A DNA stretch of 64,000 nt from Pseudomonas sp. 31-12 (GCF_003151075.1 NZ_CP029482.1:6230001-6294000), one strand, 5' to 3'. Positions 1-10,783 are shown, numbered from the stretch's first letter. A program made the numbers and translations. The notes: generated by a model not told the origin, from the sequence alone.

Positions 1-927
1 CAACTGACCAATCTGCACAGCAAGGTCAGTGACCTCGAAAGCATCACTCTGACCAAGAATGATAAGGGTTATACGTTCAACCGCATTACCGCCAAGCCTA
101 CCGTGCGCTCCGCCTACGTTCATGGCGTGATCAACAGCTCGCTGTCGCAGTCTGCCGCGCGCGCCGGCCTTTCCCACAGCCTGACCATGGACATGGCCAG
201 CGTGTTTGGCTATGACGTCGACTTCGCCCAGGATATTCGTAAGGGCGACGAGTTCGATGTGATCTACGAGCAGAAAGTCGTCAACGGCAAGGCTGTCGGC
301 AACGGCCCGATCCTTTCCGCACGTTTCACCAACCGCGGCAAAACCTACACCGCCGTGCGTTACACCAACAAACAAGGCAACAGCAGCTACTACACCGCTG
401 ACGGCAATAGCATGCGCAAGGCGTTTATCCGCACGCCGGTAGACTTCGCCCGCATCAGCTCGAAATTCTCCATGGGACGCAAACACCCGATCCTGAACAA
501 AATCCGCGCCCACAAAGGTGTCGATTACGCAGCACCACGCGGTACCCCGATCAAAGCAGCCGGTGACGGCAAAGTATTGCTGGCCGGTCGCCGTGGCGGC
601 TACGGCAATACCGTGATCATCCAGCATGGCAACACCTACCGTACGCTGTACGGCCACATGCAGGGCTTTGCCAAAGGCATCAAGACTGGCGGCAGCGTCA
701 AGCAAGGCCAGGTGATCGGATATATCGGCACAACCGGGCTCTCCACCGGCCCGCACTTGCACTATGAGTTCCAGGTCAATGGCGTGCACGTCGACCCACT
801 GGGCCAGAAAGTTGCGATGGCCGATCCAATCTCCAAAGGGGAACGCGCACGCTTCCTTGCGCAGAGTCAGCCGTTGATGGCCCGCATGGATCAAGAGAAG
901 TCCACTATGCTGGCTTCGAAGCGCTAA
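1..927 (+). CDS. M23 family murein endopeptidase, 5' end outside window
   Basis: The reading frame is open from base 1, so the gene starts upstream of the window. The visible 308 residues hold a complete LytM/M23 zinc peptidase domain, with the first ligand pair in HKGVDYAAPRG and the second in GPHLHYEFQVNG (HxH). Enzymes of this family cut peptide crosslinks in peptidoglycan and act in the periplasm; the missing N-terminus would normally carry a signal or membrane anchor and often a LysM domain. It ends three bases before anmK, so the two are likely one operon dealing with cell-wall turnover. An exact paralogue name (MepM-like) cannot be fixed without the N-terminus. Confidence 0.9.
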   Translation, partial: QLTNLHSKVSDLESITLTKNDKGYTFNRITAKPTVRSAYVHGVINSSLSQSAARAGLSHSLTMDMASVFGYDVDFAQDIRKGDEFDVIYEQKVVNGKAVGNGPILSARFTNRGKTYTAVRYTNKQGNSSYYTADGNSMRKAFIRTPVDFARISSKFSMGRKHPILNKIRAHKGVDYAAPRGTPIKAAGDGKVLLAGRRGGYGNTVIIQHGNTYRTLYGHMQGFAKGIKTGGSVKQGQVIGYIGTTGLSTGPHLHYEFQVNGVHVDPLGQKVAMADPISKGERARFLAQSQPLMARMDQEKSTMLASKR

Positions 928-2022
<1,095 letters not shown>

Positions 2023-2038
2023 ATGCCACACAGCAAAA

Positions 2039-2066
2039 CGCCGCAAAGCCCTGAAGCCATGCGGCG
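2039..2066. terminator. possible terminator between convergent anmK and erpA
   Basis: A 7-bp inverted repeat, CGCCGCA and TGCGGCG, with a 14-base loop lies in the 67-base gap between the convergent genes anmK and erpA. Four A residues precede it (U-run on the minus transcript), but no good T-run follows on the plus strand, so it would serve erpA better than anmK. Confidence 0.35.
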
Positions 2067-2089
2067 CTTGGTAATGCGGTGAAGCGCGA

Positions 2090-2440
2090 TCAGATCGAGA
2101 ACGAAGAGCCGCAACCACACGTGGTGCTGGCGTTCGGATTCTTGATCACGAAACGCGAGCCTTCCAGACCTTCCTGATAATCCACCTCGGCGCCCGCCAG
2201 ATACTGGAAGCTCATTGGATCTACGACCAGACTCACACCTTCGCGCTCGACGATGGTGTCGTCATCGGCCACTTCTTCATCGAAGGTGAAGCCGTACTGA
2301 AAACCTGAACAACCGCCGCCCGTAACGAATACGCGCAGCTTCAAGCGATCATTCCCCTCTTCATCGACCAGGCTCTTCACCTTGTGCGCGGCACCGTGGG
2401 TGAATTGCAAAGCGGTGGGGGTGAAGGATTCGACGCTCAT
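2090..2440 (-). CDS. erpA: iron-sulfur cluster insertion protein ErpA
   Basis: A-type carrier that delivers Fe-S clusters to apoproteins such as the isoprenoid enzyme IspG. The 116-residue protein has the three conserved cluster-binding cysteines: C44 in [10 protein letters not shown], and C108 and C110 in CGCGSSF near the C-terminus. It is monocistronic and convergent with anmK. HesB/IscA family members look alike, but the length and the placement next to argC/anmK match erpA of Pseudomonas. Confidence 0.93.
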   Translation of the reverse strand: MSVESFTPTALQFTHGAAHKVKSLVDEEGNDRLKLRVFVTGGGCSGFQYGFTFDEEVADDDTIVEREGVSLVVDPMSFQYLAGAEVDYQEGLEGSRFVIKNPNASTTCGCGSSFSI

Positions 2441-2563
2441 GCTGACTATCTCCCGGCGTTACGCCGCCATAATGCGTGATGACGCGCATTATCCGCTTCT
2501 CCTAGAAAATTGGTCAACTATTGTTACGGTATATCAATAAACCCGATTGCCGGTTCTAAATGC

Positions 2564-2590
2564 AAAAAGGCCCGTCAGACGGGCCTTTTT
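2564..2590 (-). terminator. rho-independent terminator behind argC
   Basis: A near-perfect hairpin with the stem AAAAAGGCCCGTC / GACGGGCCTTTTT, flanked by A-tract and T-tract on opposite sides, so it can work in both directions. It lies 19 bases past the argC stop on the minus strand and upstream of erpA, where it separates the two transcripts. Confidence 0.85.
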
Positions 2591-2608
2591 GCTGAACGGG
2601 GTAAAACC

Positions 2609-3643
2609 TTACGGCAGCATGCCGGCGTGGGACAGGCCCAAGCGCTCATCCAGCCCGAACAGAATGTTCAGGTTCTGCACCGCCTGACCCGACGCACCTT
2701 TGACCAGGTTATCGATCACCGACAAAACCACCACCAGATCACCGTCCTGCGGACGATGCACCGCGATACGGCAAACGTTGGCACCGCGCACGCTGCGGGT
2801 TTCCGGATGGCTGCCGGCCGGCATCACGTCGACGAACGGTTCGTTGGCGTAGCGCTTTTCAAACAACGCCTGCAGATCCACCGAGCGATCCACGACAGTC
2901 GCATACAGCGTCGAATGAATGCCGCGAATCATTGGCGTCAGGTGCGGAACGAAGGTCAGACCGACGTCCTTGCCCGCTGCGCGACGCAGACCTTGGCGGA
3001 TTTCCGGCAAGTGACGGTGACCTTTGACGGAATAGGCTTTCATGCTTTCCGACGTCTCGGAGTACAGCGAACCGACCGAAGCACCACGGCCCGCACCGCT
3101 GACACCGGATTTGCAGTCAGCGATCAAACGCGTGGTATCGGCCAGCCCGGCTTCGAGCAATGGCAGGAAACCCAATTGCGTAGCCGTTGGATAGCAACCC
3201 GGCACGGCGATCAGGCGAGCATCCTTGATCTGCTCGCGATTGACTTCCGGCAGACCGTAGACCGCTTCCTCCAGCAGCTCCGGCGCACCGTGCGGCTGGC
3301 CGTACCACTTGGCCCATTCAACCGAGTCTTGCAGGCGGAAGTCCGCCGACAGGTCGATGACCTTGGTCCCGGCCGCCAGCAATTCGCCAGCCAGCGCATG
3401 GGCAACACCGTGCGGCGTGGCGAAGAACACCACATCACAGGCGCCCAGCGTCTTGATGTCCGGAACGCTGAACGCCAGGCCGTCGTAGTGGCCTCGCAGG
3501 TTCGGGTACATGTCAGCGACGGCCAGACCGGCCTCGGATCGGGAAGTGATCACGACCACTTCAGCTTGCGGATGCTGTGCCAACAGACGCAGCAGTTCGA
3601 CACCGGTGTAACCCGTGCCGCCGACGATACCGACCTTGACCAT
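2609..3643 (-). CDS. argC: N-acetyl-gamma-glutamyl-phosphate reductase
   Basis: Third step of arginine synthesis: NADPH-dependent reduction of N-acetylglutamyl-5-phosphate to the semialdehyde. The 344-residue protein opens with the Rossmann motif GGTGYTG (residues 8-14), has the catalytic cysteine C150 in [10 protein letters not shown], and the C-terminal HLTPMIRGI segment typical of ArgC. A strong terminator follows. It is monocistronic and divergent from hemJ. Confidence 0.96.
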   Translation of the reverse strand: MVKVGIVGGTGYTGVELLRLLAQHPQAEVVVITSRSEAGLAVADMYPNLRGHYDGLAFSVPDIKTLGACDVVFFATPHGVAHALAGELLAAGTKVIDLSADFRLQDSVEWAKWYGQPHGAPELLEEAVYGLPEVNREQIKDARLIAVPGCYPTATQLGFLPLLEAGLADTTRLIADCKSGVSGAGRGASVGSLYSETSESMKAYSVKGHRHLPEIRQGLRRAAGKDVGLTFVPHLTPMIRGIHSTLYATVVDRSVDLQALFEKRYANEPFVDVMPAGSHPETRSVRGANVCRIAVHRPQDGDLVVVLSVIDNLVKGASGQAVQNLNILFGLDERLGLSHAGMLP

Positions 3644-3778
3644 ATACCTGCCCTCAACGAACCCACTGGAAAGCCGTCGATAATAGGGGCCGCGCGGCCC
3701 TGCGACAACCGCTTAGGTGACGTGCGGACAGTCAAGCCTCTACTATTCGGGCTACCGTGAACCTGGGAATAACTAAAA

Positions 3779-4207
3779 ATGCTTTATCTGTGGCTCAAAG
3801 CGCTTCATATCATCAGCATGGTCTGCTGGTTTGCCGGCCTGTTTTACCTGCCGCGCCTGTTCGTTTATCACGCCCAAAGCGAGGATACCGTCAGCAAGGA
3901 ACGCTTCAGCCTCATGGAGCGCAAGCTGTACCGCGGCATCATGGGCCCGGCGATGATCGCCACGCTGATTTTCGGTATCGCGCTGATCTGGCTTAACCCA
4001 AGCATCTTCAGCCAGGGCGCCTGGATTCACGCCAAGCTGACGCTGGTGGTGATCCTGATCGGCTACCACCATATGTGCGGCGCGCAGGTGAAACGTTTTG
4101 CCCGTGGCGAAAACACCCGCAGCCATGTCTTTTATCGCTGGTTCAATGAAGTGCCGGTTCTGATATTGCTGGCTATCGTAATTCTGGTCGTTGTTCGGCC
4201 GTTCTAA
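3779..4207 (+). CDS. hemJ: protoporphyrinogen oxidase HemJ
   Basis: Membrane protein of 142 residues that oxidises protoporphyrinogen IX to protoporphyrin IX in haem synthesis; HemJ replaces HemG/HemY in many bacteria. Four hydrophobic spans are visible, starting with LWLKALHIISMVCWFAGLFY (the conserved His is in KALHI) and ending with VLILLAIVILVVV. The motif FYLPRLFVYH is typical of the family. It is followed after 27 bases by a nitronate monooxygenase gene and probably co-transcribed with it. Confidence 0.88.
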   Translation: MLYLWLKALHIISMVCWFAGLFYLPRLFVYHAQSEDTVSKERFSLMERKLYRGIMGPAMIATLIFGIALIWLNPSIFSQGAWIHAKLTLVVILIGYHHMCGAQVKRFARGENTRSHVFYRWFNEVPVLILLAIVILVVVRPF

Positions 4208-4234
4208 TAAGCACAACTCACCGGGGTACTTCCA

Positions 4235-5203
4235 ATGTCGCTGCCCGCTTTGCTCGAACAACGTTTGCGTCTGCCCGTGGTGGCAGCGCCGATGTTCCTG
4301 ATTTCCAATCCGCAATTGGTGCTCGCCTGCTGCCGTAATGGCGTGGTCGGCAGCTTTCCTGCACTGAACCAGCGTGAGAGCAGCGGCTTCAAGGCCTGGC
4401 TGGAAGAGATCGAAGCAGGACTGGCGACACTGGAAAATCCTGCGCCTTACGCCGTGAACCTAATCGTCCACAACAGCAACCCGCGGCTACAAGCGGACCT
4501 TGCGATCTGCGTCGAGCACAAAGTGCCGATCGTGATCACCAGCCTCGGCGCTGTGAAAGAAGTAGTCGATGCCGTTCACAGCTATGGCGGCCTGGTGTTT
4601 CATGACGTGACGACCCGTCGCCATGCCGAAAAAGCCGCCGAGGCCGGTGTGGACGGTTTGATCGCCGTGGCAGCAGGCGCCGGTGGACATGCCGGGACCT
4701 GGAGCCCGTTCTCGCTGATTGCCGAGATTCGCCAGTTCTTCGACAAAACCCTGCTGCTGGCAGGCTGCCTTAACCATGGTCACGAAATTCTTGCCGCGCA
4801 ATTGCTCGGTGCGGATCTGGCCTACTTCGGTACGCGATTTATCGGCACCACCGAAAGTCATGCCCCTGACGCCTACAAAGAGATGTTGCTGACGTCCAGA
4901 GCCGCGGACATCGTTCATACGCCAGCGGTGTCAGGCGTACCGGCAAGTTTCATGCGCCAAAGCCTGGAGGCCGCCGGTTTCGACATGGCGGCACTGCAAG
5001 GCAAGGGCAAAGTCGACTTCGGCTCCAAACTCAAGCCGATCAGCGATGAAGCCAAAGCCTGGAAAACCGTGTGGTCTGCAGGCCAGGGTGTCGGGGAAAT
5101 CGATGATTTGCCAAGCGTCGATCAACTGGTCGCTCGACTGGACGCGGAATATCGCAAGGCACTGGAACTGGCGGCACAGCTGCCTAAACGCTGGCCGCGC
5201 TGA
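4235..5203 (+). CDS. nitronate monooxygenase family flavoprotein
   Basis: FMN-dependent TIM-barrel enzyme of the 2-nitropropane dioxygenase / nitronate monooxygenase family, 322 residues. The N-terminal VVAAPMFLIS and the GAGGHAGTWSPF segment, which binds the FMN phosphate and has the likely catalytic His, are diagnostic. The family detoxifies alkyl nitronates such as propionate 3-nitronate, but many members have unknown substrates, so only the class is assigned. It sits 27 bases behind hemJ. Confidence 0.85.
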   Translation: MSLPALLEQRLRLPVVAAPMFLISNPQLVLACCRNGVVGSFPALNQRESSGFKAWLEEIEAGLATLENPAPYAVNLIVHNSNPRLQADLAICVEHKVPIVITSLGAVKEVVDAVHSYGGLVFHDVTTRRHAEKAAEAGVDGLIAVAAGAGGHAGTWSPFSLIAEIRQFFDKTLLLAGCLNHGHEILAAQLLGADLAYFGTRFIGTTESHAPDAYKEMLLTSRAADIVHTPAVSGVPASFMRQSLEAAGFDMAALQGKGKVDFGSKLKPISDEAKAWKTVWSAGQGVGEIDDLPSVDQLVARLDAEYRKALELAAQLPKRWPR

Positions 5204-5295
5204 GATGAAAGTTTGGCCAGCCCGCCCCGGCTGGCCTTACACTCCACGCCTGTAACATTTCCTCATTCAAAAACTCGCGACAAGGATGCCTCGCA

Positions 5296-6240
5296 ATGAG
5301 CGACAACCGTTTCAAGATCGTGTTCGACGGCGCTCTGCTGCCAGGCGTTGACGTCACCACCGCCAAACAGAAGCTGGCCGAGCTATACAAAAGTGAAGTC
5401 GCTGCCGTCGAACGATTGTTTACGGGCAAGTCGGTTACGCTCAAGAAAGGCTTGTCGCAGATCGACGCGCAAACCTACCTTCAGGAGCTGACGAAAACCG
5501 GTATCGATGCTCGCGTCGAAAGCGAATCGTCCATTGAACTGAACTTGGCCGAAGCCCACGAACACCGGCCTGTCGCCAGCCAACCGGTATTTGCCGACCC
5601 TGCCTCCCCTTACGCACCGCCCCGAGCCACCGTCGGCGAAAGCCTGCCCGCGTACGCTCCACTCAAGCCATTCAGCGTTGAAGGCCGCATCGGTCGTTTG
5701 CGCTATCTCGCCTGGACGATGGTCCTGACGCTGGTCACGCTGGCCGTCGGTTCGGTATTGGCCATTTTCGCCTTCGCCATCATCAGCGCCGATTCGACCG
5801 CAGGCCTGATTCTCGGTGGCCTGGTTGCGTTCTTACTGTTCATTGCCATGGCGGTCGTGAGCATTCAGATCAGCGTTCAGCGCCTGCATGACATCGGCTG
5901 GTCCGGCTGGCTCTGGCTGCTGAACCTGGTCCCGTTCGTGGGCAGCTTCTTCCCGTTCGTGATCATGATCGCCCCGGGCACCAACATCGCCAATCAATAC
6001 GGCGCGCCGCCTCCACCTAACACCACCGCGGTCAAAGTGCTGTCTTCGCTGTGGGTCGTGTTGATTGCCATCGTCTTTATTGGCGCACTGGCCGGAGGCT
6101 TGACGGCTATTCAGGAAGAATATGAAACCGCGGCCGAAACCAGCTACGACAGCAGCTCGGTGATTACCGAAGAAATTGAAGTCGAGCCGGCGCAAGAGGC
6201 GGAGCAAGCAGCGGATTCCGCAGAGGAAGAAGCCGAATAA
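5296..6240 (+). CDS. DUF805 membrane protein with extra N-terminal domain
   Basis: 314 residues in three parts. Residues 1-80 form a soluble domain starting MSDNRFKIVFDGALLPG that I do not recognise beyond its being common in front of such membrane proteins in Pseudomonas. Residues 115-265 are the DUF805 module, with about four hydrophobic spans and the hallmark RLHDIGWSGWLWLL. The last 40 residues are a very acidic tail rich in Glu and Ala. No function is known for DUF805. A start at 5296 has the purine-rich stretch AAGGATG upstream. It appears to be a single gene between the nitronate monooxygenase and an SDR gene. Confidence 0.75.
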   Translation: MSDNRFKIVFDGALLPGVDVTTAKQKLAELYKSEVAAVERLFTGKSVTLKKGLSQIDAQTYLQELTKTGIDARVESESSIELNLAEAHEHRPVASQPVFADPASPYAPPRATVGESLPAYAPLKPFSVEGRIGRLRYLAWTMVLTLVTLAVGSVLAIFAFAIISADSTAGLILGGLVAFLLFIAMAVVSIQISVQRLHDIGWSGWLWLLNLVPFVGSFFPFVIMIAPGTNIANQYGAPPPPNTTAVKVLSSLWVVLIAIVFIGALAGGLTAIQEEYETAAETSYDSSSVITEEIEVEPAQEAEQAADSAEEEAE

Positions 6241-6335
6241 GCCCCGGCCCCTGTAGACTCTGCGAAAGAATGAACAGCGCTCCCCGCCCGTGACACCCGC
6301 GTCGCCGGCGCGGAGCTGTTGCGATGGAGAACTGC

Positions 6336-7124
6336 ATGACCCGTTACGCTCTGATCACCGGCGCTTCCAGCGGCATCGGCCTGGCGATGGCCGAAGCGCT
6401 GGCCCGCCGTGGCCGCAGCCTGATACTGGTGGCCCGACAGCGTGATCAGCTGGAAAGTATTGCAATCGAATTGACCCAACGGTTTGGCGTGGAAGTGCTG
6501 TTCCGCGCCTGTGACCTCGGTGAACCGCTACGGCTGTCCGGGTTTCTGCTGGAACTGGAAGAAGGTGACCGGCAAATCGATTTGCTGGTCAACTGCGCGG
6601 GCATCGGCACCTGCGGGCCATTTCTGGCCCAGGACTGGATGACCGAGCAGGACCTGATCGAAGTGAACATCCTGGCCCTCACCCGCTTGTGCCATGCCAT
6701 CGGTAACAGCATGGCCTTGCAGGGTGGCGGGCAGATTCTGAACGTCGCTTCAATGGCGGCATTCCATCCCGGCCCGTGGATGAGCACCTATTACGCCAGC
6801 AAAGCCTATGTGCTGCACTTTTCCGAAGGGCTGCGCGTCGAGCTGAAGAAGTGCGCAGTCAAGGTCTCGGTGCTTTGCCCCGGCCCGACACGTACCGGCT
6901 TCTTCCGCACTGCGCAGTTGAACACCGGCAAACTGGCCGACAGCAACCTGCTGATGAGTCCAGAAGAGGTTGCGCTGTATACCGTGCGAGCCCTGGAGAA
7001 AAATCGGGCAATCATTATTCCGGGTCGGGGGAACCGCTGGCGTGCCTTCCTGCCGCGGCTCGGCTCTCGCTGGCTGAACCGGACAATCGCGGGCATGGTC
7101 AACAAGGCCTACTGTCCGCGCTGA
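6336..7124 (+). CDS. short-chain dehydrogenase/reductase
   Basis: Classical SDR of 262 residues with the cofactor motif TGASSGIG at residues 8-15, the NCAGIG segment, and the catalytic Y152-xxx-K156 in YYASK. The C-terminal part, ending in RWRAFLPRLGSRWLN, suggests an acyl- or lipid-acting subclass, but the substrate is unknown. I chose the ATG at 6336 because a GGAGA ribosome-binding site sits five bases upstream; an in-frame ATG at 6324 lacks one. Confidence 0.82.
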   Translation: MTRYALITGASSGIGLAMAEALARRGRSLILVARQRDQLESIAIELTQRFGVEVLFRACDLGEPLRLSGFLLELEEGDRQIDLLVNCAGIGTCGPFLAQDWMTEQDLIEVNILALTRLCHAIGNSMALQGGGQILNVASMAAFHPGPWMSTYYASKAYVLHFSEGLRVELKKCAVKVSVLCPGPTRTGFFRTAQLNTGKLADSNLLMSPEEVALYTVRALEKNRAIIIPGRGNRWRAFLPRLGSRWLNRTIAGMVNKAYCPR

Positions 7125-7205
7125 CCAGGCCTCAAGGTAAAAGGCTGGGCTCGGGGATAACCCATGAGTACACTCAGGCCAGCCCCAACAACGGAGAAAA
7201 CAGCT

Positions 7206-7544
7206 GTGGATACTCTGTTCACCAAGATCATCAACCGGGAAATCCCGGCAAAAATCATTTACGAGGACGACCAGGTACTGGCCTTCCACGACATCGCCCC
7301 ACAGGCACCGGTGCATTTTCTGGTCATCCCGAAAAAAGCGGTGCGCACCCTCAACGACCTCACCGAGGACGACAAGGCATTGGCCGGACATATCCTGTTC
7401 ACCGCCCAACGCCTGGCCCTGGAACTCGGCTGCGAGGAAGGTTTCCGTGTGGTCATGAACTGCAATGAACTGGGTGGACAGACGGTCTATCACATTCATA
7501 TGCATGTGCTGGGTCAGCGCCAGATGCACTGGCCGCCGGGCTGA
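7206..7544 (+). CDS. histidine triad (HIT) nucleotide-binding protein
   Basis: HINT-type purine nucleoside phosphoramidase, 112 residues. The active-site triad HIHMHVLG (HxHxHxx) is near the C-terminus and the fold starts with LFTKIINREIPAKI. The GTG at 7206 is preferred: GGAG lies nine bases before it and it gives the usual length, whereas the in-frame ATG at 7164 would add 14 residues absent from the family. The physiological substrate is not known. Confidence 0.88.
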   Translation: MDTLFTKIINREIPAKIIYEDDQVLAFHDIAPQAPVHFLVIPKKAVRTLNDLTEDDKALAGHILFTAQRLALELGCEEGFRVVMNCNELGGQTVYHIHMHVLGQRQMHWPPG

Positions 7545-7672
7545 TTGTGACTGAGGAGTTTGTGGCGAGGGAGCGCCTTCACCTCATACCCCTTTCCTGG
7601 AAATGACCCAGCGCAAACCTTCCCCGGCCGATTGGGTTAAACTGGCCGCCGAGATTCTTCCCGGAGGTCAGC

Positions 7673-8320
7673 ATGACTACCCAGCGTCACTACTCGCCGA
7701 TTGACCGCCTTCTGCTGCAAGCCGATGCCGCGATGCGTACCTTGCTGCCCTTCAGTGGCCAGCCGTACCGTCCGTCGCCCGCCATCGTGCAGCCGGATGC
7801 GCAAATGAGTGACGAAGACACCCGCCACGTTGCCGGGTTGATGCGCATCAACCATACCGGCGAAGTCTGCGCCCAGGCGCTGTATCAGGGTCAGGCCCTG
7901 ACTGCGAAGCTGCCGCATGTACGCGCCGCCATGGAACATGCTGCCGAAGAAGAAATCGATCACCTGGTTTGGTGCGAGCAACGCATCAAACAGCTGGGCA
8001 GCCACACCAGCATTCTCAACCCGCTGTTCTACGGCATGTCGTTCGGAATTGGCGCGGTGGCTGGATTGATCAGCGACAAGGTCAGCCTGGGTTTCGTTGC
8101 CGCGACCGAGCATCAGGTGTGCAAACACTTGAATGAGCACCTTGAGCAATTGCCGGAAGAAGATGAAAAGTCCCGGGCGATTCTTGAGCAGATGCGGATT
8201 GATGAAGAACATCATGCCGAGAGTGCGCTGGATGCCGGAGGTTTTCGTTTTCCGGCGCCGGTGAAATTCGGGATGAGTTTGTTGGCAAAAGTGATGACCA
8301 AGAGTACTTATCGGATCTGA
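7673..8320 (+). CDS. coq7: 2-polyprenyl-3-methyl-6-methoxy-1,4-benzoquinone monooxygenase (Coq7)
   Basis: Di-iron hydroxylase that installs the last ring hydroxyl in ubiquinone synthesis; it stands in for UbiF in pseudomonads. The 215 residues have the two ferritin-like motifs: [15 protein letters not shown] with EEEIDHL in the first half and [10 protein letters not shown] in the second, which supply the Glu and His iron ligands. AGGTCAGC precedes the ATG. It is convergent with speD, with a shared bidirectional terminator between them. Confidence 0.93.
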   Translation: MTTQRHYSPIDRLLLQADAAMRTLLPFSGQPYRPSPAIVQPDAQMSDEDTRHVAGLMRINHTGEVCAQALYQGQALTAKLPHVRAAMEHAAEEEIDHLVWCEQRIKQLGSHTSILNPLFYGMSFGIGAVAGLISDKVSLGFVAATEHQVCKHLNEHLEQLPEEDEKSRAILEQMRIDEEHHAESALDAGGFRFPAPVKFGMSLLAKVMTKSTYRI

Positions 8321-8344
8321 TAGATGCATTGCCTGACAAGGTCT

Positions 8345-8373
8345 CTTCGCGAGCAGGCTCGCTCCTACAGGGG
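8345..8373. repeat. single REP-like element
   Basis: A lone copy of the GC-rich palindromic core (CGCGAGCAGGCTCGC followed by TCCTACAGGGG) just downstream of coq7. Unlike the other copies in the window, no inverted partner is nearby. Confidence 0.7.
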
Positions 8374-8390
8374 ATTTTGCGACAGACAAG

Positions 8391-8426
8391 AAAAAGGCGA
8401 CTGCCGTGAGGGAGTCGCCTTTTTTT
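8391..8426. terminator. bidirectional terminator between coq7 and speD
   Basis: The stem AAAAAGGCGACT / AGTCGCCTTTTTTT with a ten-base loop and T-runs on both sides lies between the convergent genes coq7 and speD, 13 bases from the speD stop. Confidence 0.88.
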
Positions 8427-8439
8427 GTGCTCGAAAATC

Positions 8440-9234
8440 TTAGTTAGGCATGTTGCGCGCGTAGAAGATTTCCAGCATTTCGTGTTTCACACGGTCGGTT
8501 ACCTGAGCTCGCTGCTCGGAGGACAGGCTGTTGGTGGCGTCGCCAAACAAGTAGTTGTCCAGTTCGAAGTTCTTCAACAGCATCTTGGTGTGGAACAGGT
8601 TTTCCTGGTACACGTTCACGTCGGTCATCTGGTACGCGTCGCGGGTGTCGTCGGAGAGGTAGTTCTGAATCGAGTTGATCTCGTGATCGATGAAGTGCTT
8701 GTTGCCTTCCACGTCACGGGTGAAACCGCGCACGCGATAATCCACGGTCACGATGTCCGAATCGAACTGGTGAATCAGGAAGTTGAGCGCCTTGAGCGGT
8801 GAAATGACGCCACAGGTCGACACGTCAATGTCCACACGGAAGGTCGCAATGCCATCGTCCGGATGGATTTCCGGGTAGGTGTGCACCGTGATGTGGCTCT
8901 TGTCGAGGTGAGCCAGGATAATCTCGGGCAACGGGCCCGGCGACTCTTCGATCTGGCTGTCGGTCGGGGTTACCGGCTCTTCAGAGATCAGAATCGTGAC
9001 GCTGGCGCCCTGGGGTTCATAGTCCTGACTGGCAATGTTCAGGATGTTGGCACCAATGATATCGACAACTTCTGTGAGGATCTGCGTCAGGCGTTTCGCG
9101 TTGTACTCTTTATTGATGTACTCGACGTAAGCCTGTTGGTCTTGCGGGGTTTCCGCGTAGCAGATGTCATAGATGTTGAAGCTCAAGGTCTTTGTCAGGT
9201 TATTGAACCCGTGGAGCTTGAGTTTGCTTTTCAC
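8440..9234 (-). CDS. speD: S-adenosylmethionine decarboxylase proenzyme
   Basis: Supplies decarboxylated SAM for spermidine synthesis. The 264-residue E. coli-type proenzyme is cut autocatalytically before a serine to form the pyruvoyl cofactor; the site is K112-S113 in [11 protein letters not shown] chose the GTG at 9234, which gives [10 protein letters not shown] and the normal family length; the frame stays open 58 codons further up but that extension looks like leader sequence (low-complexity, Arg/Ser/Pro-rich). The 237-base gap to the next gene probably holds its promoter. Confidence 0.93.
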   Translation of the reverse strand: MKSKLKLHGFNNLTKTLSFNIYDICYAETPQDQQAYVEYINKEYNAKRLTQILTEVVDIIGANILNIASQDYEPQGASVTILISEEPVTPTDSQIEESPGPLPEIILAHLDKSHITVHTYPEIHPDDGIATFRVDIDVSTCGVISPLKALNFLIHQFDSDIVTVDYRVRGFTRDVEGNKHFIDHEINSIQNYLSDDTRDAYQMTDVNVYQENLFHTKMLLKNFELDNYLFGDATNSLSSEQRAQVTDRVKHEMLEIFYARNMPN

Positions 9235-9458
9235 CGTTAAAAACTCTCTATGTATTGCGGCCCGGGCCGCGTGATCAAGCATGCCCGTCAGATGCGAACA
9301 ACGCAGCTGCGTAGGACGGTTAACACCTCTTCGCGATGGCGATTTTGGTTGTCTGTTCGGGTTTGCAGCCGTCGATGACGGACCACTACCCTGAAAAAAG
9401 TGGCGCATTATGCAGACGTCAGCTTGGGATCGCCAGAGTCTGCACTGCTTTTATGATA

Positions 9459-9476
9459 GTTGAATGTCGATTCAAC
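9459..9476 (-). terminator. inverted repeat over the stop of the OsmC gene
   Basis: GTTGAAT-GTCG-ATTCAAC forms a perfect 7-bp stem with a four-base loop across the stop codon of the OsmC-family gene. It could be a weak terminator or an RNA-end hairpin; the T-run behind it is poor. Confidence 0.35.
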
Positions 9477-9894
9477 CGAGTTCGATGATCTCGTAGTCGT
9501 GGGTAATCGCCACGCCAGCCGCGCCGAGCATGATCGACGCCGAGCAATACTTCTCCGCTGACAGTTCGATAGCGCGTTTGACCTGGGCTTCTTTCAGCCC
9601 GCGGCCTTTGACCACGAAGTGCATGTGGATCTTGGTGAAGACTTTCGGATCTTCGGTCGCACGCTCGGCTTCGAGGAAGGCTTCACAGCTTTCGACGGCC
9701 TGACGGGACTTTTTGAGGATGCTGACCACGTCGAAATTGCTGCAACCGCCAACACCCAGCAGGAGCATTTCCATCGGCCGGACACCCAGGTTACGACCGC
9801 CTGCATCGGGCGGACCGTCCATGACCACGACGTGACCGCTGCCGGATTCACCGAGGAACATGGCTTCGCCAGCCCATTGGATGCGTGCCTTCAT
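9472..9894 (-). CDS. OsmC family peroxide-reducing protein
   Basis: 140 residues of the OsmC/Ohr fold, which reduces organic peroxides with a pair of cysteines. Both are present: the one in VGGCSNFDVVSIL and the one in EKYCSAS. The ATG at 9894 (MKARIQWAGEAMF) is chosen because it matches the family N-terminus; 14 further codons upstream are open. This is the YhfA-like branch that neighbours crp/vfr in many gamma-proteobacteria. Divergent from vfr. Confidence 0.85.
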   Translation of the reverse strand: MKARIQWAGEAMFLGESGSGHVVVMDGPPDAGGRNLGVRPMEMLLLGVGGCSNFDVVSILKKSRQAVESCEAFLEAERATEDPKVFTKIHMHFVVKGRGLKEAQVKRAIELSAEKYCSASIMLGAAGVAITHDYEIIELG

Positions 9895-9997
9895 CGCCAG
9901 ACTCCACTGCTTAAAAAAGGGTCGCCAGCTTAGCACAGGGCCCCTGATCTACAGCGCCCTGCATTCGTAGGGCATAACCATCCGAACCGTAGGTAAT

Positions 9998-10067
9998 TTC
10001 TCGAATATTGCGAGAAGTGTCTGTTAAGCTGGCGCCAATTCGCTGGCGCATAGCCAGCTTTGCTGGC
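9998..10067 (+). promoter_or_regulatory. inverted repeats and alternative hairpins upstream of vfr
   Basis: TTCTCG-AATATTG-CGAGAA (9998-10016) is a perfect interrupted palindrome and a candidate operator. After it come four GCTGGC-type blocks: GCTGGC at 10028, 10042 and 10062 and GCCAGC at 10053. The single GCCAGC can pair either with the copy before it (loop GCATA) or the copy after it (loop TTT), so the two hairpins exclude each other. The vfr start is at 10129. Confidence 0.45.
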
Positions 10068-10128
10068 ATCCGTCGTCATCGACTCATAAAAAATCAAACA
10101 CACCGTGAAGTCTTTTCGGGATACAACC

Positions 10129-10773
10129 ATGGTTGCTATTGCCCCAACCCCCAAAATCAAGAACCTCGACAAGCTGTTGATGCATTGCCAGCGCCGTCGT
10201 TATGCGGCCAAGAGCAACATCATTTGCGCCGGTGATCGCTCGGAAACGCTGTTCTTCATCATCAAGGGTTCCGTCACGATCCTGATCGAGGATGACGACG
10301 GCCGCGAAATGATCATCGCCTACCTGAACTCCGGGGACTTTTTCGGCGAGTTGGGCCTGTTTGAACAAGCGGGGCTCGAGCAGGAACGCAGCGCCTGGGT
10401 ACGCGCGAAGATCGAGTGTGAAGTGGCGGAAATCAGCTACGCAAAATTCCGCGAACTATCCCAGCAGGATCCAGACATTCTTTACGTGCTCAGCGGACAA
10501 ATCGCACAACGTCTGCGTAATACCACGCGCAAGGTCGGCGATTTGGCCTTCTTTGACGTCACCGGCCGCGTCGCCCGTTGCCTGCTGGAACTGTGCAAAC
10601 AGCCGGACGCCATGACCCACCCGGACGGCATGCAGATCAAAGTCACCCGTCAGGAAATCGGGCGGATTGTCGGTTGTTCACGGGAGATGGTCGGTCGCGT
10701 GCTCAAGGATCTGGAAGAACGCAACCTGGTGGACGTCAAAGGCAAGACCATGGTGGTCTTCGGTACGCGCTAA
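10129..10773 (+). CDS. vfr: cAMP-binding global regulator Vfr (CRP family)
   Basis: 214-residue CRP homologue. The N-terminal cyclic-nucleotide domain includes the phosphate-binding segment [10 protein letters not shown]; the C-terminal winged helix contains [24 protein letters not shown], the recognition helix. In P. aeruginosa Vfr controls virulence, quorum sensing and twitching; in fluorescent pseudomonads its role is narrower. The ATG at 10129 ([11 protein letters not shown]) is preferred to a GTG eight codons upstream, with CGGGAT before it. The 3' end abuts the convergent lipoate-ligase-like gene, ten bases apart. Confidence 0.95.
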   Translation: MVAIAPTPKIKNLDKLLMHCQRRRYAAKSNIICAGDRSETLFFIIKGSVTILIEDDDGREMIIAYLNSGDFFGELGLFEQAGLEQERSAWVRAKIECEVAEISYAKFRELSQQDPDILYVLSGQIAQRLRNTTRKVGDLAFFDVTGRVARCLLELCKQPDAMTHPDGMQIKVTRQEIGRIVGCSREMVGRVLKDLEERNLVDVKGKTMVVFGTR

Positions 10774-10783
10774 GCTTGAAAAC

